In this document: in pieces, positions 7,852-17,020 of the stretch | Layout: every line of letters starts with the position of its first letter | How positions within the stretch are numbered: the first letter of the stretch is position 1 | NCBI RefSeq assembly: GCF_000177195.2 | Contig: NC_015953.1 | Span: 3,844,001 to 3,908,000 of the forward strand | Direction: 5' to 3' | From: Streptomyces sp. SirexAA-E | GTDB taxonomy: Bacteria; Actinomycetota; Actinomycetes; Streptomycetales; Streptomycetaceae | Length of the DNA stretch: 64,000 nucleotides | Made by a program: the position numbers and the translations under genes | Notes under the pieces: generated by a model | Database searches by the model: none | The model's input: only the letters and a program-made list of their open reading frames with translations | Told to the model about the DNA's origin: nothing

Positions 7852-10800
7852 ATGATCCTGCTCCTGTCGACGTCCGACACCGACCTGCTGAGCGCCCGTG
7901 CCTCCGGCGGCCCGGTCGGCTTCCGTTACGCCAACCCCTCGCGGCTCCCGCTCCAGGACCTCCCTGACCTCCTGGAGGGCACCGACCTCGTCGTCGTACG
8001 GCTCCTCGGCGGTGTCCGCGCCTGGCAGGAGGGGCTCGACCAGGTGCTGGCCACCGGCCGCCCCGTCGTCGTCCTGACCGGTGAACAGGCTCCCGACGCC
8101 CAGCTGATGGCCGCGTCCACCGTGCCCATCGGCATCGCCGCCGAGGCGCACGCCTACCTCGCGCACGGCGGCCCCGCCAACCTGGAGCAGCTCGCCCGCT
8201 TCCTCTCCGACACCGTGCTGCTCACCGGCCACGGCTTCGAGCCGCCCGCCCCGGCCCCCGCCTGGGGCCCCCTGGAGCGCACCGCCCGGGACGTCACCGG
8301 CCCGACCGTGGCGGTGCTCTACTACCGCGCCCACCACATGAGCGGGAACACCGCGTTCGTCGACGCGCTCTGCACCGCCGTGGAGGACGCGGGCGGCCGC
8401 CCCCTCCCGCTGTACGTCGCCTCGCTGCGCACCCCCGAACCCGAGCTGATCGACGAACTCCGCGCCGCCGACGCCATCGTGACCACCGTCCTGGCCGCGG
8501 GCGGCACCAAGCCGGCCACCGCGTCGGCCGGCGGCGACGACGAGTCCTGGGACGCGGGCGCCCTCACCGGCCTCGACGTGCCCGTCCTCCAGGCGCTCTG
8601 CCTGACCAGCCCGCGCGCCGCCTGGGAGGAGAACGACGAGGGCGTCTCCCCGCTCGACGCCGCGACCCAGATCGCCGTCCCGGAGTTCGACGGCCGCCTG
8701 ATCACCGTCCCGTTCTCCTTCAAGGAGATCGACGAGGACGGCCTGCCCGCGTACGTCGCCGACCCCGAACGGGCCGCCCGGGTCGCCGGGATCGCCGTAC
8801 GCCACGCCCGGCTCCGCCACATCCCCGCCGCCGAGAAGCGGATCGCGCTCGTCCTGTCGGCCTACCCGACCAAGCACTCCCGCATCGGCAACGCGGTCGG
8901 CCTCGACACCCCCGCCAGCGCCGTCGCCCTGCTGCGCCGACTGCGTGCCGAGGGCTACGACTTCGGGCCCGAGGAGGAGATCCCCGGCCTGGTCTCCGGC
9001 GACGGCGACGAGCTGATCTACGCGCTGATCGAGGCGGGCGGCCACGACCAGGAGTGGCTCACCGAGGAGCAGCTGGCCCGCAACCCGGTCCGGATCCCCG
9101 CCGCCGACTACCGCCGCTGGTTCGCGACCCTGCCCGCCGAGCTGCGTGAGGCCGTCGAGGAGCACTGGGGCCCGGCACCGGGCGAGATGTTCGTCGACCG
9201 GTCCCGCAACCCTGAGGGCGACATCGTGCTGGCCGCCCTGCGCCGCGGCAACCTGCTGATCCTCATCCAGCCGCCGCGCGGCTTCGGCGAGAACCCGATC
9301 GCGATCTACCACGACCCCGATCTGCCGCCCTCGCACCACTACCTCGCCGCCTACCGCTGGATCGCCGCCTCCGCCGAGGACAACGGCTTCGGCGCCGATG
9401 CGATGATCCACCTGGGCAAGCACGGCAACCTGGAGTGGCTGCCCGGCAAGAACGCCGGCCTGTCCGCCGCCTGCGGCCCGGACGCCGCACTGGGCGATCT
9501 GCCGCTGGTCTACCCGTTCCTGGTGAACGACCCGGGCGAGGGCACCCAGGCCAAGCGCCGGGTGCACGCCACCCTGGTCGACCACCTGGTGCCGCCGATG
9601 GCCCGCGCCGACAGCTACGGCGACATCGCCCGCCTCGAACAGCTCCTGGACGAGCACGCCCAGATCGCCGCGATGGACCCGGCGAAGCTGCCCGCGATCC
9701 GCGCCCAGATCTGGACCCTCATCCAGGCCGCGAAGCTCGACCACGACCTGGGCCTCGAAGACCGGCCCGAGGACGAGGGCTTCGACGAGTTCATCATGCA
9801 TCTCGACGGCTGGCTCTGTGAGATCAAGGACGTCCAGATCCGCGACGGCCTGCACGTCCTGGGCACCGCCCCGGCGGGCAAGGACCGCGTCAACCTGGTC
9901 CTCGCCGTCCTGCGCGCCCGCCAGATCTGGGGCGGTACGGCCTCCCTGCCCGGCCTGCGCGAGGCGCTCGGCCTCGACGAGTCCGCGGCCACCCGCACCG
10001 CCGCCGACACGGTCGAGGAGCAGGCCCGTGCGCTCGTCCAGGCCATGGACGACGCGGACTGGGACCCGGCGGCCGTCGCCGGAGTGGCCGCGGGCCACCC
10101 GCGGGCCGTCGCCGACATCCTCGACTTCGCCGCCCGCGAGGTGGTGCCCCGCCTCGCCGCGACGACCGACGAGCTGGACCACGCCGTCCACGCGCTGAAC
10201 GGCGGCTTCGTCCCGGCCGGCCCGTCCGGCTCCCCGCTGCGCGGCCTGGTCAACGTCCTGCCGACCGGCCGCAACTTCTACTCCGTCGACCCGAAGGCCG
10301 TCCCCTCGCGCCTCGCCTGGGAGACCGGTCAGGCGCTGGCCGACTCGCTGCTGGAGCGCTACCGCGCGGACAACGGCGACTGGCCCACCTCCGTCGGCCT
10401 GTCCCTGTGGGGCACCAGCGCCATGCGCACCGCGGGCGACGACATCGCCGAGGCCTTCGCGCTGCTCGGCGTCCGCCCCGTCTGGGACGACGCCTCGCGC
10501 CGCGTCACCGGCCTGGAGCCGATCCCGTACGAGGAGCTGGGCCGTCCCAGGATCGACGTCACCCTGCGCATCTCCGGCTTCTTCCGGGACGCGTTCCCGC
10601 ACACGGTGGGCCTGCTCGACGACGCCGTACGCCTCGCGGCCTCCCTCGACGAGCCCGCCGAGCAGAACTTCGTGCGCGCCCACACCCAGGCCGACCTGGC
10701 CGAACACGGGGACGAGCGGCGGGCCACCACCCGTATCTTCGGTTCGCGCCCGGGGACGTACGGGGCGGGGCTGCTCCAGCTCATCGACTCCCGTGACTGG

Positions 10801-11451
10801 CGCACCGACGCCGACCTCGCCGAGGTGTACACCGTCTGGGGCGGCTACGCCTACGGCCGCGAGCTCGACGGACGCCCGGCCCGCGAGGAGATGGAGAGCG
10901 CGTACAAGCGCATCGCCGTCGCCGCGAAGAACACCGACACCCGCGAGCACGACATCGCGGACTCGGACGACTACTTCCAGTACCACGGCGGCATGGTGGC
11001 GACCGTCCGCGCGCTCAAGGGCACCGCCCCCGAGGCGTACATCGGCGACTCCACCCGCCCGGAGACGGTCCGCACCCGCACCCTGGTCGAGGAGACGTCC
11101 CGGGTCTTCCGCGCCCGCGTCGTCAACCCGAAGTGGATCGAGGCGATGCGGCGCCACGGCTACAAGGGCGCCTTCGAGCTGGCCGCCACCGTCGACTACC
11201 TCTTCGGGTACGACGCGACGACGGGCGTGGTCGCGGACTGGATGTACGACAAGCTCACCGAGACGTACGTCCTGGACCCGACGAACCGCGAGTTCCTCCA
11301 GCAGGCCAACCCCTGGGCGCTGCACGGCATCGCGGAACGCCTCCTGGAGGCGGAGTCCCGAGGCATGTGGGCGAAGCCGGACCCGGCGGTGCTGGACGCG
11401 CTGCGCCAGGTCTTCCTGGAGACCGAGGGCAACCTGGAGGGCGAGGACTGA
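7852..11451 (+). CDS. cobN: Cobaltochelatase subunit CobN
   Basis: The large subunit of the ATP-dependent cobalt chelatase that inserts Co2+ into hydrogenobyrinic acid a,c-diamide, working with CobS/CobT- or ChlI/ChlD-type partners not in this window. The protein has 1199 residues, within the CobN/BchH range. Conserved segments include MIHLGKHGNLEWLPGKN near 522-538, NLLILIQPPRGFGENP near 471-486, and TLRISGFFRDAFPHTVGLLDD near 904-924 (family metal/porphyrin site region). The ATG at 7852 is preceded by GAGGAAGG. A riboswitch controls the transcript, and a strong hairpin follows the stop. Confidence 0.96.
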   Translation: MILLLSTSDTDLLSARASGGPVGFRYANPSRLPLQDLPDLLEGTDLVVVRLLGGVRAWQEGLDQVLATGRPVVVLTGEQAPDAQLMAASTVPIGIAAEAHAYLAHGGPANLEQLARFLSDTVLLTGHGFEPPAPAPAWGPLERTARDVTGPTVAVLYYRAHHMSGNTAFVDALCTAVEDAGGRPLPLYVASLRTPEPELIDELRAADAIVTTVLAAGGTKPATASAGGDDESWDAGALTGLDVPVLQALCLTSPRAAWEENDEGVSPLDAATQIAVPEFDGRLITVPFSFKEIDEDGLPAYVADPERAARVAGIAVRHARLRHIPAAEKRIALVLSAYPTKHSRIGNAVGLDTPASAVALLRRLRAEGYDFGPEEEIPGLVSGDGDELIYALIEAGGHDQEWLTEEQLARNPVRIPAADYRRWFATLPAELREAVEEHWGPAPGEMFVDRSRNPEGDIVLAALRRGNLLILIQPPRGFGENPIAIYHDPDLPPSHHYLAAYRWIAASAEDNGFGADAMIHLGKHGNLEWLPGKNAGLSAACGPDAALGDLPLVYPFLVNDPGEGTQAKRRVHATLVDHLVPPMARADSYGDIARLEQLLDEHAQIAAMDPAKLPAIRAQIWTLIQAAKLDHDLGLEDRPEDEGFDEFIMHLDGWLCEIKDVQIRDGLHVLGTAPAGKDRVNLVLAVLRARQIWGGTASLPGLREALGLDESAATRTAADTVEEQARALVQAMDDADWDPAAVAGVAAGHPRAVADILDFAAREVVPRLAATTDELDHAVHALNGGFVPAGPSGSPLRGLVNVLPTGRNFYSVDPKAVPSRLAWETGQALADSLLERYRADNGDWPTSVGLSLWGTSAMRTAGDDIAEAFALLGVRPVWDDASRRVTGLEPIPYEELGRPRIDVTLRISGFFRDAFPHTVGLLDDAVRLAASLDEPAEQNFVRAHTQADLAEHGDERRATTRIFGSRPGTYGAGLLQLIDSRDWRTDADLAEVYTVWGGYAYGRELDGRPAREEMESAYKRIAVAAKNTDTREHDIADSDDYFQYHGGMVATVRALKGTAPEAYIGDSTRPETVRTRTLVEETSRVFRARVVNPKWIEAMRRHGYKGAFELAATVDYLFGYDATTGVVADWMYDKLTETYVLDPTNREFLQQANPWALHGIAERLLEAESRGMWAKPDPAVLDALRQVFLETEGNLEGED

Positions 11452-11458
11452 GCGGTGA

Positions 11459-11493
11459 GGGGGGACGGGCCCCGTGGCCCCGTCCCCCCTTTC
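11459..11493. terminator. Rho-independent-type terminator after cobN
   Basis: A GC-rich inverted repeat (GGGGACGGGGCC paired with GGCCCCGTCCCC, short loop) is followed by TTT. It lies in the space between cobN and the convergent gene at 11509 and may serve both. Confidence 0.7.
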
Positions 11494-11508
11494 TCCGCCC
11501 GGGAGCAC

Positions 11509-11772
11509 TCAGCCCGCCGAGGATCCCCCGGTGCCTCCGAACACCCGGTACAGCAGGTAGAGCACCGCCACCGCCGGGATCACGAAGATGAAGACGGGGA
11601 ACTCGTAGGTCCCGGACGCCTGGTTGGCGACGTAGAAGCCGTAACCCGTGAAGAACGCGCCGCCCAGTACGGCGTAGGCGCGGTACTTCAGGGAGAGACC
11701 GGGGGCGAAGGCGGCCCCGATCAGGATCAGTCCGGAGATCACGGAGAAGATCTCGTACGCGGTCCACTGCAT
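11509..11772 (-). CDS. Small three-helix membrane protein, unknown function
   Basis: An 87-residue protein made mostly of hydrophobic segments: about residues 7-24 (IFSVISGLILIGAAFAPG), 31-48 (YAVLGGAFFTGYGFYVAN) and 57-78 (FPVFIFVIPAVAVLYLLYRVFG). No catalytic motif was seen. It starts with ATG and an upstream purine-rich region. It is followed on the same strand by the lipoprotein and cyclase-like genes with about 50 bases between, so it may be the last gene of that group. Family not recognised. Confidence 0.65.
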   Translation of the reverse strand: MQWTAYEIFSVISGLILIGAAFAPGLSLKYRAYAVLGGAFFTGYGFYVANQASGTYEFPVFIFVIPAVAVLYLLYRVFGGTGGSSAG

Positions 11773-11824
11773 GGGTTGTCCTTCCGAGGCGGTACGGGTG
11801 GGGCGCCTGTGAGCGGCGCTTGGT

Positions 11825-12196
11825 TCAGAAGCCGAAGCCGGTGCCGAAGCCCACGGGCCGGCCGCAGAGCTCGGCGATCCGTGTGGTGTTGTCCGCGAGG
11901 TCCTGACCTGTCATCGAGTCGGCGTCGGCGACCTCGTGCAGTCCCTCGGCGTCCTCGGAGAGGTCGGGTGTCCCCTCGTACCGGTCGGCGAGGTCGGCCA
12001 TCTCCTCGGCCTTGCGGAACAGCGGGTTGCCGATGACGCCGTTGCCCTGCACGAACTGGACGTTGAGTTCGTCGAAGCCCTTGCACACCTCTTCCTTGTC
12101 GGCGGGTCCGAAGCTGCCGCAGGCCGCTGTGGCGAGGGCCAGCAGAGCCGCGCCGACCGCACCGATCGCCGCAGGACGTGGACGTGGACGTGTCAT
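11825..12196 (-). CDS. Predicted small lipoprotein
   Basis: A 123-residue product starting at the ATG at 12196. The N-terminus RPRPRPAAIGAVGAALLALA is a charged stretch followed by a hydrophobic core. A lipobox-like end (ATAAC) puts the lipidated cysteine near residue 26, so the mature protein should be anchored outside the membrane. The rest is acidic, with two further cysteines (EEVCKGF and AELCGRP) that could form a disulfide. Family not recognised. It lies 20 bases after the cyclase-like gene on the same strand, suggesting co-transcription. Confidence 0.7.
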   Translation of the reverse strand: MTRPRPRPAAIGAVGAALLALATAACGSFGPADKEEVCKGFDELNVQFVQGNGVIGNPLFRKAEEMADLADRYEGTPDLSEDAEGLHEVADADSMTGQDLADNTTRIAELCGRPVGFGTGFGF

Positions 12197-12216
12197 GGGG
12201 GCGGTTTCCTTCCCGC

Positions 12217-13008
12217 TCAGTTCCGCCACCAGCGCCGGGAACGGGTCTCCCCGTCGATGCGCACGTCGCGGCCGGCGATGTTGTTGTGGGGGCCGAGGCG
12301 CAGGTCGCCGCCCGCGGTGAGCGAGACACCGTCCTGCCGGGGTGGGTGCCCGGTGTCCGTGGCCGGCCCCGGCGGCGCCTCGGCGGCGATCCGGCGGGCC
12401 GCGTCCGCGTCCCCGGGCACGTGGAGCCAGGCGCGTACCGCCGTCTCCTTGACGCGGACGTCGACGGCGTGGAACGCCTGCGGGGCGATGCCCGGGTAGC
12501 CGCCGCGGACCACGTCCTCGTGGATGACCTCGGAGACCAGCAGCGCGAGATCGCCCCGGGACGCCCCGATGGCCTTCCGCAGCGGCGCGCTGTCGCACAG
12601 CCGGAACGTCCGGTTCACGGCGTGGCCGCTGATGCCGTGCTCGTCGAAGTGGACGTCACCGGCGTGGACGGCGATCCGCATCCGCAGCAGCGGGTCGCTC
12701 CGGCGCCGCCGCCCGAGCGCCGCGTCGAGGCGGGGCACGAACTCGCCGAGCACCACCGACTTGGGGATCTGCTGCGGGAGGACCACCAGCAGGCCGTCAC
12801 CGCGGTCCTCGTGCAGGCAGGAGGACCAGACCGGTTCGGTGAAGGCGGCACGGAACTCGCCGTACATCGCCTCGCGGGTGCGCATCTGGTCGGCGCCGTC
12901 CCGTGAGCTGAACCGTTCGATGTCGGCGACCAGGAGGGTGGCGTGCGCGGGCGGGCCCGCGAGGGCCGTGCCCTCGGAGGGAAGGCGCGGGGGCCGGTCG
13001 GCGCTCAT
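12217..13008 (-). CDS. Class III nucleotidyl cyclase-like protein
   Basis: A 263-residue protein with an adenylate/guanylate cyclase-type domain. ATLLVADIERFSSRD at about residues 25-39 gives the metal-binding aspartate of the DIxxFS motif. HEDRGDGLLVVLPQ gives the second GD motif. RIAVHAGDVHFDEHGISG with HAVNRTFRL covers the family's C-terminal strand and an N-x3-R pair. It may be active, but substrate residues cannot be judged by eye. The C-terminal tail carries GPHNNIAGRDVRIDG, which resembles a segment at the N-terminus of the upstream gene's product. The ATG at 13008 overlaps that gene's stop (ATGA). Confidence 0.72.
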   Translation of the reverse strand: MSADRPPRLPSEGTALAGPPAHATLLVADIERFSSRDGADQMRTREAMYGEFRAAFTEPVWSSCLHEDRGDGLLVVLPQQIPKSVVLGEFVPRLDAALGRRRRSDPLLRMRIAVHAGDVHFDEHGISGHAVNRTFRLCDSAPLRKAIGASRGDLALLVSEVIHEDVVRGGYPGIAPQAFHAVDVRVKETAVRAWLHVPGDADAARRIAAEAPPGPATDTGHPPRQDGVSLTAGGDLRLGPHNNIAGRDVRIDGETRSRRWWRN

Positions 13009-13658
13009 GACGGGATCGGGATTCCGCCGAGCTTCAGGTTGCCCTCCTTGGAGTCCACGAGGGAGAGGAAGACACCGCCCCCGAGCTTGACCAGTCCGTA
13101 GCTCGAGGTGCTGAGCTGCCACCGGCCGCCGGACCATTCGAGCGGGACGGTGCCCTGCTGCTCCCCGTCCCAGCTCAGCGGGACCTGGGCCTCGGTGGCG
13201 CTCGCCGTGGCCTCGCCGACGGTGATGGCGTCGACCTTGTCGCGGTACTCCTGGCTGCGCCCGGCGAACGCGCCCGCCAGGCTGTCCTCGCAGCCGCCGT
13301 CGGAGGGCGCGACGAGCGTGCACCACGAGGCGGCGTCACCGATCCGTTCCGCGACCCGGATCTCCTTCGCGGTACGGACGGCACCGGCCGCACCGGGGTC
13401 GTCGACCACCGACACGTCGACCTGGCTCTCGGCGGTCGCGTAGTGGATCCCGCCGTAGGTGGAGAGTGCGAGGACCGTGGCGGCGACGGTCACCGAGACC
13501 CCGGGGTGGCTGCGCACCGATTTCTTGATCTTCGTGATGTTGATGTCGCCGAGGGCGAAGTTCGAGCGACGGGCGCGTATGTCGCGACCGGCTTGAAAGG
13601 CCATGTTGCCTTCGCCTCTGGCGCTCTGCTCGCCCCGTGGATCTGGCTGGTCTGTCAC
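13005..13658 (-). CDS. Single-pass membrane protein with AGRDI-type N-terminal motif, cyclase partner
   Basis: A 217-residue protein started at the GTG at 13658 (VTDQPDPRGEQSARGEGNM), which has GGAG six bases upstream. The N-terminal part contains AFQAGRDIRARRSNFALGD. One membrane helix follows (GVSVTVAATVLALSTYGGI, about residues 54-72). The C-terminal region is probably extracytoplasmic with two cysteines. It is coupled to the downstream cyclase-like gene by an ATGA overlap. It is divergent from the Crp-type gene at 13767 across an unusually AT-rich 108 bases. Family not recognised; a role as signal receptor or partner of the cyclase is inference. Confidence 0.65.
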   Translation of the reverse strand: MTDQPDPRGEQSARGEGNMAFQAGRDIRARRSNFALGDINITKIKKSVRSHPGVSVTVAATVLALSTYGGIHYATAESQVDVSVVDDPGAAGAVRTAKEIRVAERIGDAASWCTLVAPSDGGCEDSLAGAFAGRSQEYRDKVDAITVGEATASATEAQVPLSWDGEQQGTVPLEWSGGRWQLSTSSYGLVKLGGGVFLSLVDSKEGNLKLGGIPIPS

Positions 13659-13766
13659 GTGTTTCTCCTGGGACCGCTCCTGCAAGTGGGAGCATGGAAC
13701 CAGGTGGATTACGAACAAAAAGCTTCATCTGACGCCTAGTTGAGCCGCAGAGCCCATAGTTACTTC

Positions 13767-14453
13767 ATGGCAATCTTACGTTTCTGGGACATGCTGGACG
13801 ATACGGAAAAGGCGGCGCTCAGCAGTTTCGGCCGCGCCCGTGCCTACCGGGCCGGACAGCGTCTCGTGGCCGAAACCGATGTGGACTGCTGGACGGGCGT
13901 CATAGCCGAGGGGACCTGCCGGGTCACGGGCACCCGTGAGGACGGCAGCCGTTCCTATCTGGCGGCCCGGGGGCCCGGCGACATCATCGGGGAGATGGCG
14001 GCCGTGCGGGGCGCCCGGCGCACGGCCGAGGTGACAGCGGTGACCGGGGTCGTCGTCCACGTCCTGCCGGCCTCGAAGTTCCAGCGGCTGCTGGAGACGC
14101 ATCCGTCCTTCACCCGCCATCTGCTGACCGTCGCGCTGGACCGGCTGCAGGAGGCGGACCGGCGACGCTCCGAGGTGGCGGTGGCCGCGACCGAGGTGCG
14201 GCTGTCCCGGTTGCTGGTGCGGCTCGCCCGTACGGAGGGGATCGCCGTCCCCGACTCGCGGGGCGTGGTCCTGTACGGGATCGCGCAGACGGACCTGGCC
14301 GAGTGGTGCGGGGTGAGCCGGGCCTCGGTGCAACGGCAGCTGAGGCGCCTGGCGGCCGAGGGCCTGCTCCGGGCGGGCCCCCGGCGCCGGGAGCTGACCG
14401 TCCTGGACCCGGACGAACTGATGGCGTCCACCCTGCGGACCAGGAGTCTCTGA
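13767..14453 (+). CDS. Crp/Fnr-family transcription regulator
   Basis: A 228-residue protein. The N-terminal cyclic-nucleotide-binding-type beta roll includes GDIIGEMAAVRGARRTAEVTA, with the GE...RTA pattern of the phosphate-binding cassette, so cNMP binding is possible. The C-terminal winged helix contains TDLAEWCGVSRASVQRQLRR as recognition region. I chose the ATG at 13767 (MAILRFWDML); an in-frame TTG at 13740 would add nine residues, and neither has a good ribosome site. Divergent neighbour genes encode a cyclase-like protein and a membrane protein, which may make or sense the ligand. Confidence 0.85.
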   Translation: MAILRFWDMLDDTEKAALSSFGRARAYRAGQRLVAETDVDCWTGVIAEGTCRVTGTREDGSRSYLAARGPGDIIGEMAAVRGARRTAEVTAVTGVVVHVLPASKFQRLLETHPSFTRHLLTVALDRLQEADRRRSEVAVAATEVRLSRLLVRLARTEGIAVPDSRGVVLYGIAQTDLAEWCGVSRASVQRQLRRLAAEGLLRAGPRRRELTVLDPDELMASTLRTRSL

Positions 14454-14833
14454 GGGACGGGAATCTCCGGGGGCGGGGCCGGAGTCCCTTCGGGGGCGGC
14501 CCGGCGGCTGTCCCGGCTCGGCCCGGCGGGACCGGAGCCGGTCCGCCGCGTCTCCCGCACGCACCTGGATCCCGCCGTTCCCCGCCCGGCCGACGGACTC
14601 GACGGCACATACGGAGTGCGTGTGTCATTCCTCACAGGGATGACACAGGTAGTGAAGGCAACTGAGGCCATTTGCCCTTTCCGTCTTCCTCCGTGCAGCA
14701 TCTTCGACCGTAACAGCCTGGAAAACGCTGCCGGTTGACCGTTGGTCCGGTCCTACGATCACAAGAGGCCGTCCCCGCGTGTCCCATTCCGCTGCGGCCC
14801 CTTGTGTTTTCTCCCGGACCCCGAAGGGCTCTT
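14454..14833 (+). other. Intergenic region before the surface-protein gene
   Basis: About 380 GC-rich bases after the Crp-type gene. The second half is less GC-rich (14630-14770) and probably holds the promoter of the surface-protein gene, but no -35/-10 pair with normal spacing could be assigned. No further gene is convincing here. Confidence 0.4.
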
Positions 14834-16114
14834 GTGAAGATTCGTCGGATCCTCGCCACGGCTGTCGCCGCCGCCGTGACCACTCCTGTCGTCCTGCTTT
14901 CGGTCACCCCCGCGTTCGCGGACGCCAAGCCCGCGGCGCAGACCCAGAAGAAGCCCTCCGTCGCCGAACTGGAGAAGGCCGCGAAGGCGGCGCAGAAGGC
15001 GTACGACGACGCCGTGTCCGCCGAGGACGCCGCCTACGCGGCCGTGGAGGAGGCGACGGCCGACACCACGCCCCTGGCCGTGGCCCGGAAGGCCGCGGGC
15101 AAGGCGGCGGACGACGCCGCCGCGGTGAAGACCGCCGCCGACCAGGCGGTCACCGACGCCGAGGCCGCGGTCGAGGCGCTTCCGGAGACGGCCACCGAGG
15201 AGGAGAAGACGGCCGCGGCGACGGCTCTCGCCGAGGCCCGGGCCGCCGCGGTGACCGCCACCGAGGCCAAGGCCGCCGCCGACGCCAAGGTCGACGAGGC
15301 CCAGGAGGCGCTGGACGACTACCGGGTCGCCGCCTTCACGGCGCTCTCCCGGGCGACGGAGGCGACGAAGAAGGCGCTGGCCGCCAAGACCGCCGCCGAC
15401 GAGGCGCTGGCCAAGGCGAAGGAGGAGGAGGCCGGGGGCGGCGAGGACGACGACACCTGTGTACCCGAGGCCGATCTCACCACCGTCGTGACGGGCCTCC
15501 CGTCCAAGGTCGTCGCCGGCACCGTGGTCGACTTCAAGCTCCGGGTGACCAACGGCACCACCAGGACCATGGACCGGGTGTTCCCGTTCGTCTACGTCCA
15601 CGCGACCGACAAGTCCGGGCACAAGGACATCGAGAACCTGCTGCGCCTCCAGTGGTCCAGCGACGCGTCCCCGCAGTGGAACAACGTCGACACCGAGAAC
15701 TACATCAGCGCCGTCAGCCCGCTGAAGGCCGGCGCCCACGCCGACATCAAGCTGCGCCTCGAGGTCGACGCGGCGGCCCCCGCCGGCGAGGGCGTCACCT
15801 TCGTCGCCGGTGACTACTGGAACGACAACGGCACCTGCGGCGGGTCCCCTGACCTGACGGGCTACGAGTTCGAGATCGCTCCGGCGGGCAGCAAGCCCGG
15901 CAAGGGCGACGCCAAGCCCGGCACGACCAAGCCGAACACCTCGAACCTCACCCCGCAGAGCGGCGCCTCGGCCGTCCCGGCCACCACCGGCACCCTCGCC
16001 GCGACGGGTACCTCCGCGACGTCGCAGCTCGCCCTCGCGAGCGGCGCGGCCGTGGCGCTCGGCGCGGGCGCGATGTTCGTCGTCCGCCGGCGCAGGACCG
16101 GCGCCGACGTCTGA
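14834..16114 (+). CDS. Sortase-anchored surface protein (LAxTG) with Ala/Lys-rich coiled coil
   Basis: A 426-residue exported protein. It has a signal peptide (VKIRRILATAVAAAVTTPVV to about residue 29, ending AFA), then about 170 residues of Ala/Glu/Lys-rich helical repeats likely to form a coiled coil. A beta-type domain follows (TTVVTGLPSKVVAGTVVDFK onward) with two cysteines. The Pro/Thr linker ends in a sorting signal: LAATG, a hydrophobic helix and RRRR. LAxTG is the class E sortase motif of streptomycetes. The start is the GTG at 14834 with GAAGGG upstream. A terminator follows the stop. The ligand or role is unknown. Confidence 0.85.
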   Translation: MKIRRILATAVAAAVTTPVVLLSVTPAFADAKPAAQTQKKPSVAELEKAAKAAQKAYDDAVSAEDAAYAAVEEATADTTPLAVARKAAGKAADDAAAVKTAADQAVTDAEAAVEALPETATEEEKTAAATALAEARAAAVTATEAKAAADAKVDEAQEALDDYRVAAFTALSRATEATKKALAAKTAADEALAKAKEEEAGGGEDDDTCVPEADLTTVVTGLPSKVVAGTVVDFKLRVTNGTTRTMDRVFPFVYVHATDKSGHKDIENLLRLQWSSDASPQWNNVDTENYISAVSPLKAGAHADIKLRLEVDAAAPAGEGVTFVAGDYWNDNGTCGGSPDLTGYEFEIAPAGSKPGKGDAKPGTTKPNTSNLTPQSGASAVPATTGTLAATGTSATSQLALASGAAVALGAGAMFVVRRRRTGADV

Positions 16115-16122
16115 CGCACGAT

Positions 16123-16149
16123 GCGGGGGCGCCGTCCAGGCGCCCCCGC
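16123..16149 (+). terminator. Terminator hairpin after the surface-protein gene
   Basis: A perfect 11-bp inverted repeat, GCGGGGGCGCC with GGCGCCCCCGC, with a 5-base loop, eight bases after the stop codon. Confidence 0.75.
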
Positions 16150-16466
16150 CGACCGCCGCGGAAGCGGCCCGGTGCCCCAGGGGCCCGGCCCCGGCCTTTT
16201 CGGCCGTGGGGCCGGGCCTCTGCCGTGTGCGCGGCCTTTCGGGCAGTCGGTCGGCAGGGACGAAGGCACGGCCGGACCCCAACGCGCAACGAAATCGGGG
16301 CGGTTCCACCTTTCTGGGTAATGAGGCCGCCTGGTCGTATAAGCGCCGGGCGGGCGGACAAACATCCCCCGGGCCGGGCGACGTCCGGCCGTGGGGGGCG
16401 AAGCACCGGGGGGTTCCCAGGTGTCTCGGGCCCCCGGGAACCGGCTGTGGAGAAGGTGACGGAGCT
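16150..16466 (+). other. Intergenic region with second hairpin, upstream of EF-hand gene
   Basis: It contains a second GC-rich inverted repeat at about 16180-16222 (GGGCCCGGCCCC ... GGGGCCGGGCC). Near 16340 a TATAAG hexamer resembles a -10 element for the downstream operon. No gene was seen. Confidence 0.4.
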
Positions 16467-17000
16467 ATGCGTGCAGAGGCCACCCGGCGGGTCGCGCTCG
16501 TCTTTTCACTCCTGGACGCGAACGGCAACGGCGTCCTCGACGCCGACGACTTCACGCTCATGAGCGATCGTGTCGTGGCCGTCTCACCCCTCTCCGACCA
16601 GGGGGCGAAGGACGCGATGCGGGCGGCGTTCGACCGGTACTGGACGACGCTGCTCACCGAGCTGGACGCCAACGGCGACGGGGAGATCAGTTTCGAGGAG
16701 TACACCGCCTGCGTGCTGACGCCCGAGCGTTTCCACGGGACGATCACCGAGTTCGCCGAAGCCCTCGCCGCGCTGGGCGATCCGGACGGCGACGGGCTCA
16801 TCGAACGCCCCGCCTTCCTGGCGCTGATGACGGCCATCGGCTTCGAGCCCGGAAACATCGACACCCTCTTCGACGCCTTCGCCCCCAGCGCGGACGACCG
16901 TATCCAGGTGTCGTCCTGGGTCGAGGGGATCAAGGACTACTACGCCCCCGACAAGGCGGGCATCCCGGGAGACCACCTGGTCGCCGGGACCGGCGTCTGA
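16467..17000 (+). CDS. EF-hand calcium-binding protein (calerythrin-like)
   Basis: A 177-residue cytosolic protein with three clear EF-hand loops: DANGNGVLDADD near residue 15, DANGDGEISFEE near 66 and DPDGDGLIERPA near 107. A fourth, degenerate loop is near 142 (APSADDRIQVSS). This resembles bacterial four-EF-hand proteins of the calerythrin/sarcoplasmic type, so Ca2+ buffering or sensing is likely. The start is the ATG at 16467 with GAAGGTGA upstream. It is followed after 20 bases by an IDH-like gene on the same strand and is probably the first gene of a four-gene operon. Confidence 0.85.
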   Translation: MRAEATRRVALVFSLLDANGNGVLDADDFTLMSDRVVAVSPLSDQGAKDAMRAAFDRYWTTLLTELDANGDGEISFEEYTACVLTPERFHGTITEFAEALAALGDPDGDGLIERPAFLALMTAIGFEPGNIDTLFDAFAPSADDRIQVSSWVEGIKDYYAPDKAGIPGDHLVAGTGV

Positions 17001-17020
17001 TCGGGCCTGGGGGAGGCAGC

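Noticed and set aside
7594..11508. A 1304-codon open frame on the strand opposite cobN
   Set aside because: It is the mirror of a strongly conserved CobN gene in GC-rich DNA. Composition is low-complexity Val/Gly/Arg, no motif is recognisable, and it covers the riboswitch.
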